Shown here one piece after another: positions 26,494 to 39,000 of a DNA stretch of 64,000 nucleotides (positions are counted from its first letter, which is position 1; every line of letters begins with the position of its first letter). The stretch lies in assembly GCF_031755915.1 (NCBI RefSeq), contig NC_083390.1:18507001-18571000 (forward strand), written 5' to 3'. This DNA is from Ziziphus jujuba. Lineage: Eukaryota; Streptophyta; Magnoliopsida; Rosales; Rhamnaceae. The position numbers were made by a program, and so were the translations under genes. Below the pieces are notes generated by a model. That model worked only from the letters and a program-made list of their open reading frames with translations, was not told the DNA's origin and made no database searches.

Positions 26494-29400
26494 TTTATAA
26501 TTTTGACATTCTATTTTAGATTTTTTTTTATACATATTTAACAAATTTTCACTTGTTCCTCGTCCGTTTCAACCTCATCATGGGTTTTGAGCTTGCTGCT
26601 TTTATTTTATATTTGGTTTTTGGCGCATTAAGTTTTATTTTATTTTATTTTTTTCCGATGAAATTTTGTTTCAGTACATATTCAGCATTTTTTTTTTTTT
26701 TTTTTTTTTTGTTTCTTTGGGTATTTGCAATACATAGCAGTCTATCAGAATTTGAATCTTTTGCTTCCTACTCTGCTTATAGAGACCTAAACTATGGTGA
26801 TAATTTTTGGGTCTTTGGAAATTCTTTGGATTTTCTACGCTTTATTTACTTTTATCTGTACTTGGGCATTTGGCATTTTGACTTCTTTTGTAAGAATTTT
26901 GCACTGTTTGATAGCTTAGGAGGCAAGTAAAAGATAGAACATATATTTTTTTGGGGACATTGTGGGTTACTTACTATAGGGCCCTAGATTTATGAACATT
27001 TTAAGTCTCTAGCTTAGCTTTTTAGTACGCTCCAGGTTAGCCATGTTGTTTATTGGGTTCAGTTCAGATATGTGCTTTACGTTTTCTCTTGATTTAAGTT
27101 AGTTCTTAATGTAGTTCATGAATAATTTTTTACATAATTTCTTTGGCTAAGATCTTATGAACTCATAAGTCCCGTCCATTGACTAATACTTGCTTGGTTG
27201 TGTTGTGTACTCTAAAATGTTAAAAACTGCCATGTATGTGTCTTCTAGTTCCTGGATATACACTTTTTTTTTTTTTTTTTTTTTTTTGGCATAATCTATT
27301 GGAGTCTTAAACTTCAATAGCCTCTGAGAATGACAGCAAATTTATTTTCTTTATTCCTATACTCCAAATGTGGAAAATTTTTGGAGACCTGAACTGAACA
27401 ATAACCCTGTGGTTTGTAATTTTTGTTTGTTCCTTCCTCTTTTAAAAATAATAAAAGTTAAAAACAAAAAAGGGCTTGGTATCCGTGGATCATGATTGAA
27501 GTTTTATCTTTATTTTCTGGAATTTTTTTTAGCTACCTTAAAACCCCCTTGGCAATAAAATGTCCATTTGAGTGTGTCTGTTTGTACAATAGAAGTTGTT
27601 CGATATCTTGTTTATTGATAGGATATGGGACTGACGAGGGAGACTGATATCAGGGGTGGGAACGAACCGGACAGGGACAATCCTGTCTTTCCCTGCCCTT
27701 CTGCCATTCCCATTTTGCTTCTATATTTTGTTATGGTTCTTATTGTCCTTAGGGCATAAAAATTGTTGTGTGGAAATCATGTCTGGGCTAAACTCAGTTA
27801 GAGTTGAATCCCGTCAATTGCCCTTAAATGCTATTAACTCTAATGTGATTGCTTGCTCAACCTACTAAATTGAAAATTGGGTGACCAAAGCCCGGGTGAT
27901 AAGTTTTTACATTTTACTTGTGTTGGTGTCCAGCCAATCTCTTTCCAAACTGTTCGGTTGGGTTTGGTTAGAATGGGGCCTAATGACCATGTTTGCTTGT
28001 ACCGGGTGTTATTTGTATTTATGCTTGTATGTTTCTTTACTTCTCTTGAGTTGATCAGTATTAAGACAGTTGCTAAAACTTACTAAACCTTTATTCTTTT
28101 ACACTTTTGATAATGATTGTTGCTTCCTATGTAATGGTTATTCTATCTCATGTAGTTGTGAATGCATAAAATATCTGAGGCTTAAGCGTGAAAGTACAAA
28201 AATTTGAAATTGAAACTAAGGTCCAATTAATTGAATTGTACTAATTGTTTCCATTTTCAAACATGTAAGTTATCTTCAATTTCTAACTTATGCAGTTACT
28301 CTATTCTTATAATTTATGGTAAACTTACTTTCCGATTTTGCAAACATTCCCACCTAATTAGTCAGATTTTTATTTTGAGGATCATAAATTAATAGCATTA
28401 TTCCTGAAAATCCAGAACAAATTTTTAATTTTTGAGTGAACAGCGATCTTCTTGTGCCTCTAGTTATGTTTCCAATAAGACTTTGACGCTGAAAATGTGG
28501 AAAGCTGAGCTGCAGAACATGTTAAGATCTCTTGATTTGCTCATATATATATATATATATATTTGTTTTTCTTTCATGTGTTGCTTTTATCAAATTTTTT
28601 TTAACATAGATATTCATCAACAAACTTGTGTTTCTCCTGTAACTTTGTTCACTTCTCTCAGGAAACTTTTCATTTGTTTCACATCAATACTTCAATTAAT
28701 TACCAAGTTTGCATCTCAAATTGTATGGAGCCTTAAAAAATCACTTGATACATACAGCTAACTTTGTGGGATTTAAAGTTGCATCTTAGAGTATCCAATA
28801 GATACAAGGTCTGGTGTTCTATAAATGTTTTTTTGAAGTCCTAATTTTATGTAATTAATTGTAATTCTTATATTCCTCGGTTTTGACTTGGATGCATTAG
28901 GAAATGAGTATAATTAATTGTAATTCTTATATTCCTCAGTTTTGACTTGGATGCATTAGGAAATGAGTATAGATATTTGTTGCAAATATCTATTAGCTTT
29001 TTTCATCCATAATTAGCTATTTCTAATTTGATTTTTTTTGGTTGGCATATTTATTGTCAGATCAATCAAGGATCTCAATAAAAAGGATCTAGGACTTAAA
29101 AATGAGGTAATTGTTAATCCTTTTTTACTTTTTGGCATGTCCATTGGTCATCAACTTTCTCTTTCTGTTTATCCTCCCAGCTGGCTGATGGATGAAGATT
29201 TAAGTTATTATTTTCTCATAACCTAATTTAGTACTCACTTCGTCTTGTTACCATATTATGATATTGCTTCCATTTTGTTAGTTGGTGTTCTGTCTTTAAT
29301 CCTGTTTCTCTGATTACCATGTTCCAGCCTGTTTATTGATTTGATTTCCAATGCAGAATGATATATGTTTAAATTTTTAACAATATGCCATCAAGTATTC

Positions 29401-29916
29401 TTCTCCCATTATATTGGAAAGGGAATTTGCATGGCAAATTGATGAAATTGGATAAGCAAGAATTCTGTAGGAGTCATACAACACTAGGTAATTTTCTGAC
29501 GCGTAGAAAAGTTTATTATTATTAGTTTTTGATTTCTTTTATACTTTTGTTGTTTTGTATTAGAAGTGTTCCAATGCCTCGTCGAAATTAGTGGAGGCCA
29601 CTTCATGTTGTATAAGATTCAATATAGGATTTCAATGAGTGAATCTATTAGGTATCATATAAATAGCTCTGAAACATTGAGGTAAAATTATTGTCTCCAT
29701 TAAATTAATATCTCCATTGTCTTGGTCCTTTTTTCTCAGTGGTTTCTTTCCGCTTTTACTTCTTTGGTGTCATTTTGTGTTTGGAACTTTAAATGACTTC
29801 TTCTTCTTCGTTGTCTTTTTTTTTTTTTTTTTTTTTTTTGCCCCTGCTCATTTTGGAATTCTAGAAATCACTGCTGTTTCTCTACCATCTTATTCTGATG
29901 CTTAAGCGAATTGCAG
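26494..29916. other. T-rich stretch between the possible leader and the SmD2 exons
   Basis: The composition is intron-like (T-rich on the plus strand, poly-T runs at about 26690-26710 and 27267-27288), consistent with one or more introns of the SmD2-derived copy. A segment at 29061-29106 ending AAAAATGAG|GTAATT looks exon-like but has no clear match. A 59-bp tandem duplication lies at 28852-28969. The translation-start exon of SmD2 was not found with confidence. Confidence 0.5.
28852..28969 (+). repeat. 59-bp tandem duplication
   Basis: A unit beginning TAATTAATTGTAATTCTTAT occurs at 28852-28910 and again at 28911-28969 with one visible difference (CTCGG against CTCAG). Confidence 0.9.
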
Positions 29917-30415
29917 CAAGGAGGCAAGAGTGAGGATTTGGAATTTAACGCAGGACCACTCGTTCTTGATGATGAGTGTCAAAAACAACATGGAGGTAAT
30001 GCTCTTTTATCATGTCACAAACATGGAGGTAATGCTCTTTTATCATGTCACAAATTTGTGCTTTCATTGCTGGTATTGCATGTCAAGTAAAAGTTGTTTT
30101 GCCTGGGATTTCATAAATATTTTGCAAACAGGTGCTCATCAACTGTCATAGGAACAGAAAGCTTCTGGGTTGAGTTAGAGCTTTCGATTGCCACTTCAAC
30201 ATGACGTGTGCATTTCATTTTTGTTCGACATCCTTTTTTATCATGATATTTTTTTCTAGATTCACTGCATGACTTAGGTTTCATCTGTGTAGGTGCCACA
30301 AACTGGGAAAGACAAGAAAAAAGCCCGTCCTGTTACCAAAGACAGATTAATCAATAAGATGTTCCCCCGTGGAGATTCTGTAATCATTGTGGTCAGAAAT
30401 CCTTTTGAGATAGAC
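29917..30415 (+). pseudogene. Sm protein D2 (SmD2) pseudogene with retained introns
   Basis: Three exon-like blocks carry SmD2 in order. At 29917-29995 the sequence reads GKSEDLEFNAGPL in one frame, then LMMSVKNN in another, so there is a frameshift between them. At 30132-30195 it reads VLINC, RKLLG, a TGA stop where the family has Arg, then VRAFD. At 30293-30415 it reads [19 protein letters not shown], then [17 protein letters not shown], without a stop after the usual end. SmD2 is a core snRNP ring protein of about 105-110 residues. Intron positions after KNN and before VP look ancestral, so the copy arose from genomic DNA, not from mRNA. A 33-bp tandem duplication disrupts the first exon boundary, and the segment following FDRHCNM in the family is lost. 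Confidence 0.85.
29987..30052 (+). repeat. 33-bp tandem duplication across an exon-intron edge of the SmD2 pseudogene
   Basis: AACATGGAGGTAATGCTCTT and the following 13 bases occur at 29987-30019 and again at 30020-30052. The unit includes the candidate splice donor GAG|GTAATG, so the donor is present twice. Confidence 0.9.
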
Positions 30416-31447
30416 ATAATAGCTGTGAAACCCTTTTTCCTACAACTTACCATCTTACCAGTCAGTTGAAATAGTACTTACTTTAACTGGTAAATTTTAT
30501 AACACACAGATGAATACTAATTGAAGTATGATATTTCTCCACTTGTGGATATATGAAGCTCCTATCTGAATTGCTTTCAGTATTACCTTTATCTATCAAT
30601 TATTAAATATTTATTGCGCGCATATTAATTGCAGTTTTAATTTCTTGTCAATCGTGTTAGTCGTTAAAAGTGGAGTGAAATTTGTGAAAGTAATTATATG
30701 AAGAAAAATCTTGCCATCTAAAACAGAGTAGCTTTCACTGAGTTAGTATATGATGCCTATTTGTAATTGTACCTTTTAGATGTGGTATTTGGTTAGAGAC
30801 GTTTTTTATGTATATTTGACAAGAAGGTAGTCAATGAAATATTTTGTGAAAGTGGATTATCATAACGCCTATGAAAATGCATTTGATCTCTAGGATAGTG
30901 GTGGTGGTGTGGAATCAAGGATGTTGATGGTTTGGTTTCTGTGGTATGTTAGTTTTGACTTGTTGTCAAATTTGATATGGAAATGGAGGAATGTGGAGGT
31001 GATGGTAATCAAAAGTGGTAATGCCTTTTTATATACCAATAAATGATGGAATGGATTTTAGAGGAGATATCACAAAGTACTATAGAAGTGGGAACCTGTC
31101 AATTGATGTGGAGCCAACCAGTAATTTTGTTCCTCATAGCTGTGGACATAATTTGATGATATTGGAGTTAATGATGATTGTAAGGCGTTTTGGTTGATAT
31201 CAACCTGATATGAGTTTGGTTGCATCTATATACATAATTGATTTGAGTTTGTTTCCAGCTTATTCTAAAAGAAATGTTGCATAGATATATTGCTTAAAGT
31301 ATGAAAACTTTTTGATTTTTAATTTTCTTTATTGAAAGTTTGCAAACTTAATATATAGTTCATTATCTGCAACGATGGTGGACTTCTCCTTCTTCTTCTT
31401 CGGTTTTTTTTTTTTTTTTTTCTTTTTAATTAAATTTTTAAATTTAC

Positions 31448-31486
<39 letters not shown>
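31448..31486 (+). repeat. (ATT)n trinucleotide microsatellite
   Basis: About thirteen uninterrupted ATT units. Confidence 0.9.
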
Positions 31487-31487
<1 letters not shown>

Positions 31488-33022
31488 TTTGTGAATTCTT
31501 GAGGTTGAAGCTGTCTGAGAGTCAGAAGAAAAGCTGAAGGACTTTTAGGACTTAAGAATTTTTATATTTTCTTGTCGTATTAGAACTTATTTTATAAATA
31601 ATTCCTTAAAAAAGTTTAAGGAACGTTGAAAAAAGGTTTGATTGCCAAAAAAAATTGCTTAAAAGAGTTTTGAGTAGATATTGTCCCGCGGATTCTTTTC
31701 ATATATTAATACATAGATAAATGTGCTTGCCTTGTAATTGTAAGTGCCTAAGATATATGATATATATCACCAAGCGGATAATTCAATGATTGAGCAATTT
31801 TATTTATGTGTATAATAATATAAATTTGAATTATATATATATATATATATGAAGAGATTTTAAATAATTTTTAAACTATGTAATTTATACAAAAGAAAAT
31901 TAATAATTATATCTATTTGTTTAGAGTATAGTATTTTGGCCTCCTATTAACAAAAAAAATAATAATAACAAATTTAAAAGACATCTGCGTTTGTTTTCCT
32001 TTTGGTTTTACAGATTTCCATTTTCTGTTTGTAAGTGCAATTTTTCTTTCTTTTTTTGGTGAATTGTTTATAGTCCAATATTAGATAATATATCGAGCTT
32101 TTAGAATTTATTTGGCGTACCTTGTTTTTTTATATTTTTGGTTCCGTTTTGACGTCCAGTCAGTACTTAGAAGAGATTGGTGGACTCATTTTAGATTTCC
32201 TTGGGCAATATACCAAATGATATATGAATTATATATATATATATATATATATATAGATAGTACTCCATCTGAATTAAAATTTAATATGTTAATTATACAG
32301 TCATGTAAAAAGAGTAGCAAAATCGTATGAATATTTTTAAACAGCATAGTGTATATTTCTATCCTTTTTTTTTATTTTTCTCTTATTTTTTGCAAATATA
32401 TTTACATGTATGTATACATATTCCTTTTGAATTCTAATTTAATATGTTAATTATACAGTCGTGTGAAAATAGTCTAATATATATAAATATACAATCATAC
32501 AATCATACAAAAAGATAAGAGATCAAAATCATCGTTTCGTTAAACAGATATACAACTACGCAAAAAGTTGAGGGGATCTCTATAATTAACTATTCTTATC
32601 AATTCATGTACAGATCTGTAATTTTTTTTAATTAAATAAATATATAGATCTGTAATTAACTAATACATATCACCTCATGTAGGCCAAGCCTGGCTGGTCA
32701 ATGATTTAGTGGATTAATGTAAGCTAACTCACAAAAAGCTAGCATTACATTTTTCTCCACCACTTAAAAATAAGGAACACAAGCATCTTTCTCAATCATA
32801 TTTATTTTATTTTAGTTCCTACTTGGTTCTAACTTCCTTATCATGTTGCCAACTTGTGTCGTTTAATTAGGAGTTCAAAAAAAAAAAAAAAAACCTAGTC
32901 TTGTTTAGTAAAGTATGTATATTTTATATATATAAAAAGTAGTTTTACTATGCGAATTGATTCGCATATGGATCATACTTAGCCTAATGCTTTTTTAATC
33001 AAGCGGTAGAATTTGTAGAATT

Positions 33023-33082
33023 TCTCTCTCTCTCTCTCTCTCTCTCGCTCTTTTATATATATATATATATATATATAAGAGC

Positions 33083-33106
<24 letters not shown>
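33023..33106. repeat. Near-perfect palindrome built from (TC)n, (TA)n and (GA)n
   Basis: A TC repeat ending in CTCGCTCTT is followed by a TA repeat. Its exact complement AAGAGCGAG plus a GA repeat then follows, centred near 33064.5. The non-repetitive CGCTC/GAGCG pair in each arm shows symmetry beyond simple repeats. One central mismatch is visible. Confidence 0.85.
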
Positions 33107-33115
<9 letters not shown>

Positions 33116-34527
33116 GTGTTTCATTAATGGAAAAACGACAATTTACGGTTCCTTTTCCTAAAATTTTGTCCTTTCGCATTCATGGTTGGCTTGGGTCAGA
33201 GAGAATAAAAGAAAACATGTTGAAATGGGAAATGATAATATCTTAGTGGGCACGCGTCCTCCACATTCCTTTGTAGATAAAGCCAAGAAAAAGGTTTAAA
33301 AAAGTCTTTGCTCCATAATGACCTACCACGCACTTAGTCTTCGCCCTTCCAGCCAAAAGTTGTAACAGTCTCTTACTCAATTTTAAATACCTTCTAACAT
33401 TATTTCTCCACATTGATTACCAGCCCCACTTCCACACTTTGATCAGGAAAAAAATAAACAATAATAATAAAAAAGGAGAGAACCAAAAGAAAGAATATTT
33501 CATGAAAATATAGTATCTTAGAGTCGTGCAAGTAAATGAAGTTGGAGTTTTTGCCATTAATTTCCATGATGTATATATGTAGGAAATCTCAAGTCAAGAT
33601 TATTTATGATAGAAACAAACAGAACTTTATTTATTAGCAATTAAATTATTCCAAAAATTGATATTTCAAAATGTATTTTAAATTTGTTTGAGAGTTGAGA
33701 CTATATAAAATATATTTTTCCATCTTAATGTTCTAATATTTAATCGACTGTTAAATTTTCAAATTTTAGTGCTTAAAAAACTTAAATGGTGGATATTGAA
33801 GATCTGTATCAAGTATTTAAAATATCACCTTTAATGATTTTAAAATTATAAAAACTTATAGTTGTGTAGTAGCAACTTTTTATCATTTGCTCATCTCTCT
33901 AAGATTTTTAACATAAATTGAGACTATAATTACAACAAATCTATATTGCATCTCCCTAAAATTTTCAACATAAGAACTATAGTTACAACAAATCTAAATT
34001 GCATATATATATATATATATATATACGCGTGTGTGTATGCGTGTGTGTCTATGATTGAGGGGGTCTTTTTCATGCAGAGGATAAATACCCTCTTTTTCTT
34101 TCCATACAAATTTGCTGTTGTAATACTGAGACTTTTTCAGCTTTGTCTGCAAAAATTTCCTGAAGACCAATGTGATAATATTCCAGATATATACATAATA
34201 ATTACAGAACAGACAGAGAGATAAGAATATTATTTTTTCAATTTTACCAAAGAATATACACTTTTTTTTTTTTTTTTTTGGAAGAACCAACTAAGAACAG
34301 AAGAAAAAGAAGGAAAGGAACATTCAGAAATATTCGAGGGGTCAATAGCTCGTGGTTTAATGGTGTTATAAAATAAAAATAAAAAGAAAAAGACAGTGCC
34401 CGTGCTTCTTAAATCTTATCCTTTTCTCAAACATTTTGTCAGGGCGTGTGGCTTCCAAGTGCCATTACATATGGACCAGTATGATTGTGATTGCCAAACT
34501 ATTTTTTCTTTCTTTCTCAATCACTTT

Positions 34528-34551
34528 TTTCTTCTTCTTCTTCTTCTTCTT
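34528..34551 (+). repeat. (CTT)n microsatellite
   Basis: Seven or more uninterrupted CTT units. Confidence 0.85.
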
Positions 34552-34565
34552 TTTGGGGTTTGAAC

Positions 34566-36160
34566 GTGGTTGGCTCAAGAAAAAAGATACAACACAGCAT
34601 GGGCGGCAATGATCATGCATTCCCAAAGCAAATTAAAAAGAAACCACATATATAAAAATCACTACTTTACAGGCTTTACTTTGCTCACGTGTCCATTTCA
34701 AGTTTGTTTACACGTATTAGTTTTGATACGGTAAAGATTCGATGTAAACAAGATATCGGATAAGATTTATCATGTCAATTGCCATATAAATATGAATATC
34801 GACTAGTTTTTTTTTTTTTTTATCAACTAGTTTAACAATATATTTATTAAAATAATAGAGTAAAATATTGTGTTTTTATTTTATTGGTTGAAGATTCAAT
34901 ATATTTAGATAAGTAAAACTTTTAAAACATAAATATAATTAAATAAAAATTAATTATATAATGTTAAATCATTATTTACTAATTAATTTGATAGACTAAT
35001 ATGTATCTTTGATATTACTTTATAAATAATTCTATTCACAGTATAAATTTTTATTAACCATATTATACTTTTAAGATATTTTTATATTCTAAAATCATCC
35101 ATTAATAAAATATCAGAAATACCCTTAAAAATTTAAACAAATCAAGATCAAAATTTTCATATGCTACACTTTACTTTGTTAACAAAAACAAATTTTTATC
35201 TTTTTCTATATTCTAAGTACATCTTTAATAGGATCTTTAAAAGCTTCCATTAATAAAATCACACCTATTTTTTTATAACTTCAAGAGCATTTTAAATTTA
35301 AAAATTAAAATGAAACTTTAAAAAGTCATACTCACTTTCTATATGAAACTTTTAATACATTTATTTATTGCAGTTACTATTTTCAATACACAATTAATAT
35401 TTGTATTTAATTTCATATATCTTATATATATATATATATACACTTTGTTATAATTAGTTGTTATAATGATAAAGGGTAATTATTGATTGAAAATGAAAAA
35501 TATAAAGTGATGATAAAGGTCTATGAGTAGGTAGGCTCGAAAGGGTGATCACCTTTGAGACTTCCTCTTTTGATTTTAGTTTTGATTTCTATATTATTTT
35601 TTGTTAAATTCATCATATTAATTTTATTATACAGGTCTATAATAATGTTAAAACTATCAAATTAATTTATCAAATGATATAATAATATTTAATTATTTTT
35701 TTTAATTTACTTATCTATTTAAAAATTTTCTTTTTCATAATTAGATTATATAAATATATTGATTAATAATATTTTAATATGTGTTATTTGATAAATAAAT
35801 TTAATAAATATTTTGATACATGTAGCGTTGATGATAATTCTATAATTTAATTTGTTACATTACGTTTGGAGGAGGTTTTTTGGGCTTTTTTTGTTTGCTT
35901 TTTCTTATATGTGGTTGGCTCAAGGAAAATTAGAACACAGTATGGGCAGTAATGATCATGCATTGCCAAAGCAAAAATGAAAACCACATACATAAAAATC
36001 ATTTACAGGTTTCACTTTGACAAATTGCCATTTTCACATTCGTTCACTCGAAAGACTTTCTGATTTTTTTATATTCTAAAATCAAGCCCATAGTATTAGT
36101 TTTGATACATTAAAGATTCAACGGACATAGCAGATAAGACTTATCATTTCAGTTGCCATA
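34566..36160 (+). repeat. Diverged direct duplication (two ~220-bp copies ~1.35 kb apart)
   Basis: The blocks at about 34566-34790 and 35911-36160 share, in order, GTGGTTGGCTCAAG, AATGATCATGCATT, a CCACATA-ATAAAAATCA segment, TTTACAGG and ATAAGA-TTATCAT. Both are non-coding. The sequence between them is AT-rich without features. Confidence 0.7.
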
Positions 36161-36881
36161 TATATATATATATATATATTAGGGTTAATATTTTGGTATC
36201 TTTGACTTGTAAAAATTTTTTATATAAATTTTTAACTTTCAAAAATAGTTTTTTAATTAGGTTCGTAATTTTTCAATTTCTTATAGGTCGGTTCAATCTC
36301 CAATATGGCCAAACAAATTGTTAATTATTATTTTGTCTAAGAACTTGTTTTCAATCATGGAATTGAAAGCAGTAGAGTTTGTAAATGAAAAAACAATGCG
36401 GACAAAATTGTTATCAATGTGTTTAATCAAATTGGAGATTGAATTAATTTACAACAAGTTAAAAAATTTTGAAGATTTAAATTTTTATTTTGAAAATTAA
36501 GATCTAAATAGTAAAATTTTAAAAGTTGAAGGTATTAAATTGTAATTCGCCATATATATTATTTTGTTATAGAAAAGATTAGGCAGTTAATGGAAATGAG
36601 GTGTGAGAATATCTAGACAATTAAATACCAATTTAAACAATTAACTTATAAATGATCATGTTCAAAGAATTCTAGGTAATAAGTGCAAAACTTAAACTTT
36701 TCCTCATGCTTCAGAGATGAGAAAAAAGGGACTGGGTTTATAATTCAAAAGAATGGCCACATATATGCAGTAACCCCAATATGAAGAAATAAATTAAAAA
36801 ATCTAGATGGCAACTGCAATATTGGGTAGCAAACAGGAGAAATGTTACTCTAAAGGATTTCCATGAGAGTAAATATATATT

Positions 36882-36915
<34 letters not shown>

Positions 36916-38282
36916 TATACAACAAGAATTTTTTATTTATTTATTTATGGTAAATTCAAGAGAATATTTTAAGAACAGTTGCATTGCTTCAAAGATCATA
37001 ATTAAAAATGCATTAGAATACTATATGGGAAAAATAAACCATATGTAAACTAGTTAGCAAACCATTAATATATAATTTTTGAATCTCAACTTAATGCAAA
37101 TAAAGAAAAGTCTTAATTTTAAAATCGTCCGATTAATTTGATGTGATTACAATTAATCTAGAAGCCACGCAGTGAGAGTTAAAAAAAAAAAAAAATATTG
37201 AGGCTTTACATAAAGAAACAATAATCATAATAGAAACAACAAAATGAAAAAAGCAAGCAGTAATCATAAGCAAAAGAGAAGATATTTTTTTTTTGCCCAT
37301 AAATTCCACGTGGTATAAAATCAATTGAATCAAAAACGATATCCAATGGTGGTGCGAGCCCGCTGAAATTTGATCAGAGCTAGTCTCTCAGCCAGACCAA
37401 ATAAAAGTTAATGGTCAATTATGTGTTTTTTTTTGGTAAGCCAATAATTTCCTAAGCAATTGCATATCTTATTCGAAATTAATTTGAGAGAAAAACAGGC
37501 CACCGATAAAGTGCAACAAACGGAAAAAAATGATTACCAGCAAAGTTTTGGAAAAAAAAAAAAAAAAAAAGGAAAAATGAGAACTACAATATCTTCTTTT
37601 ACATTTTTTTGTCAATATAATGCTATTAGCTCAAAGAGATTAAGTGGGTTGTTTTTCTTCCTCTAAATATAGTAAAAAAAATTAGCAAACCAGAATGAGT
37701 TGGCAAAATATATAGTTTTTGACTAATTAATATCACGTGTTTTTTTTTTTTTAATGCTATTATATACACATATATTAAAAATATTGATTTTGTGATAAAA
37801 GAATATTATCTTCCAATTTATAATGGAATAAAAAATGTTTAAAGAAACATATCTACACGGAGTGGTAAAAAAAGATATAAAATAAATTATTATTTATTTT
37901 TAATCAATTTAAGTTTTTGAAAAAAATAATAATTCAATTTAATATATAAAATAAACCCACATATAGATCTGTATTTTTTGGTTTTTTGTATGTGTATCTT
38001 TTTTTTTTTCTTTTTATGATAGAATTGCTAAATTAACTTTGATACTAAATTAAATTATTATTTTTTTCAAAAATTTAAACCAATAAAAGGTAGACAATTA
38101 TTTCTTTCATATTTTCTTTAACAGATCATATAATATGATAAGATAAATAAATATGAGTGACACCTTAAATATCAATTAAAATTAAAAAACTAAAAATTTA
38201 TTTCAAAAGATGTAACAACCTTAAACATTTGCCAATCTTCTATTATAAATTGAAAAAGGATTTTCGTACTATTGGTTTTTTT

Positions 38283-38303
38283 GGGGGGGTTGGGGGTGGG
38301 GGG
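38283..38303 (+). other. G-rich tract with G-quadruplex potential
   Basis: Runs of 7, 5 and 6 G are separated by TT and T. The 7-G run could supply two short tracts, so a quadruplex is possible but weaker than the one at 5788. Confidence 0.4.
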
Positions 38304-38410
38304 AGCTTCCATAGGCTTGAGAGAGTCTTTGGTAGATCAAGTACGTACATTATTAGCTTTTCTAAAGGTTTGATCTGGGGCCGGTTTTCACCCAAAAATA
38401 ATAAAATAAA

Positions 38411-38666
38411 GGGCTTGTGTCACACACACGCCAAGTTGTAGTATCATAGGAATTTAAAGAGGCCTGTGTCAAACACACGCCTAATATTTACCTACGCGAA
38501 GCAAGAGTCAGTCTTTATCCGCTTTTCTTGACCACATTCCCTACTACATTTTCAAAAATGTAAAATATCCTATTAAGTATCATAATGTTGTTACTTCACC
38601 GAACCTTAATGTGATTGTGGGGTTCATGATTCGACATCTGCTCAAGGCATGTGCTTCACACACGAC
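38411..38666 (+). repeat. Three dispersed copies of a ~21-nt TGTG...CACACACGCC motif
   Basis: GGGCTTGTGTCACACACACG begins at 38411, GGCCTGTGTCAAACACACGC at 38461 and GGCATGTGCTTCACACACGA at 38646. Each is a loose inverted repeat (TGTG with CACA). Origin unknown. Confidence 0.5.
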
Positions 38667-39000
38667 TCTATTTTTGTACTTTTTTTTTTTTGTTTTTTTT
38701 TTTGTTTTTTTTGGGTTAATTAATGTTTTTGCTTTCGACTAAGACTCTTCTGGTTGACTCGTATATACCAACCCAATTAATAGACTGCCGAACCTGTGGT
38801 GGGATGCTATACCAAAGTTAAGTTAGAATTATTATTAATTTGATGGATTTATGATATGTGGAATATTTGGAAAAGTGTTTAATGTAAACTTGATTAAAGA
38901 TTAGGATACTTGGAAGATATTATGAAAAAATATATATTATGAATGATATTGGTCACATAAAATAGATGAAGTTTATGTGGGGAAATATTTCATCATTTTT

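Larger units (their letters stand above)
30416..34560. other. AT-rich intergenic region with microsatellites and a palindrome
   Basis: No protein or RNA gene was recognised. The stretch holds an (ATT)n array (31448-31486), (TA)n runs, a short repeated motif around TTTAATATGTTAATTATACA at about 32279 and 32439, and an 84-nt near-perfect palindrome at 33023-33106. An open frame at 31015-31197 (+) has no recognised relative. Confidence 0.6.
36161..39000. other. AT-rich intergenic region
   Basis: No gene was recognised. The stretch contains (TA)n runs, a G-rich patch (38283-38303) and three copies of a short CACACACGCC-type motif (38411-38666). Open frames at 36318-36500 and 36863-37048 are AT-driven. 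Confidence 0.6.

Noticed and set aside
26553..26930. 125-codon Phe-rich open frame
   Set aside because: The T-rich composition of an intron-like region produces it; there is no family resemblance.
29917..30415. Treating the SmD2 copy as a functional gene
   Set aside because: A frameshift, an in-frame stop in a conserved position, loss of part of the Sm fold and a missing C-terminal stop all argue against it.
31015..31197. 60-codon open frame with mixed composition
   Set aside because: There is no recognisable relative, no splice context and no promoter signal; it is too short to call.
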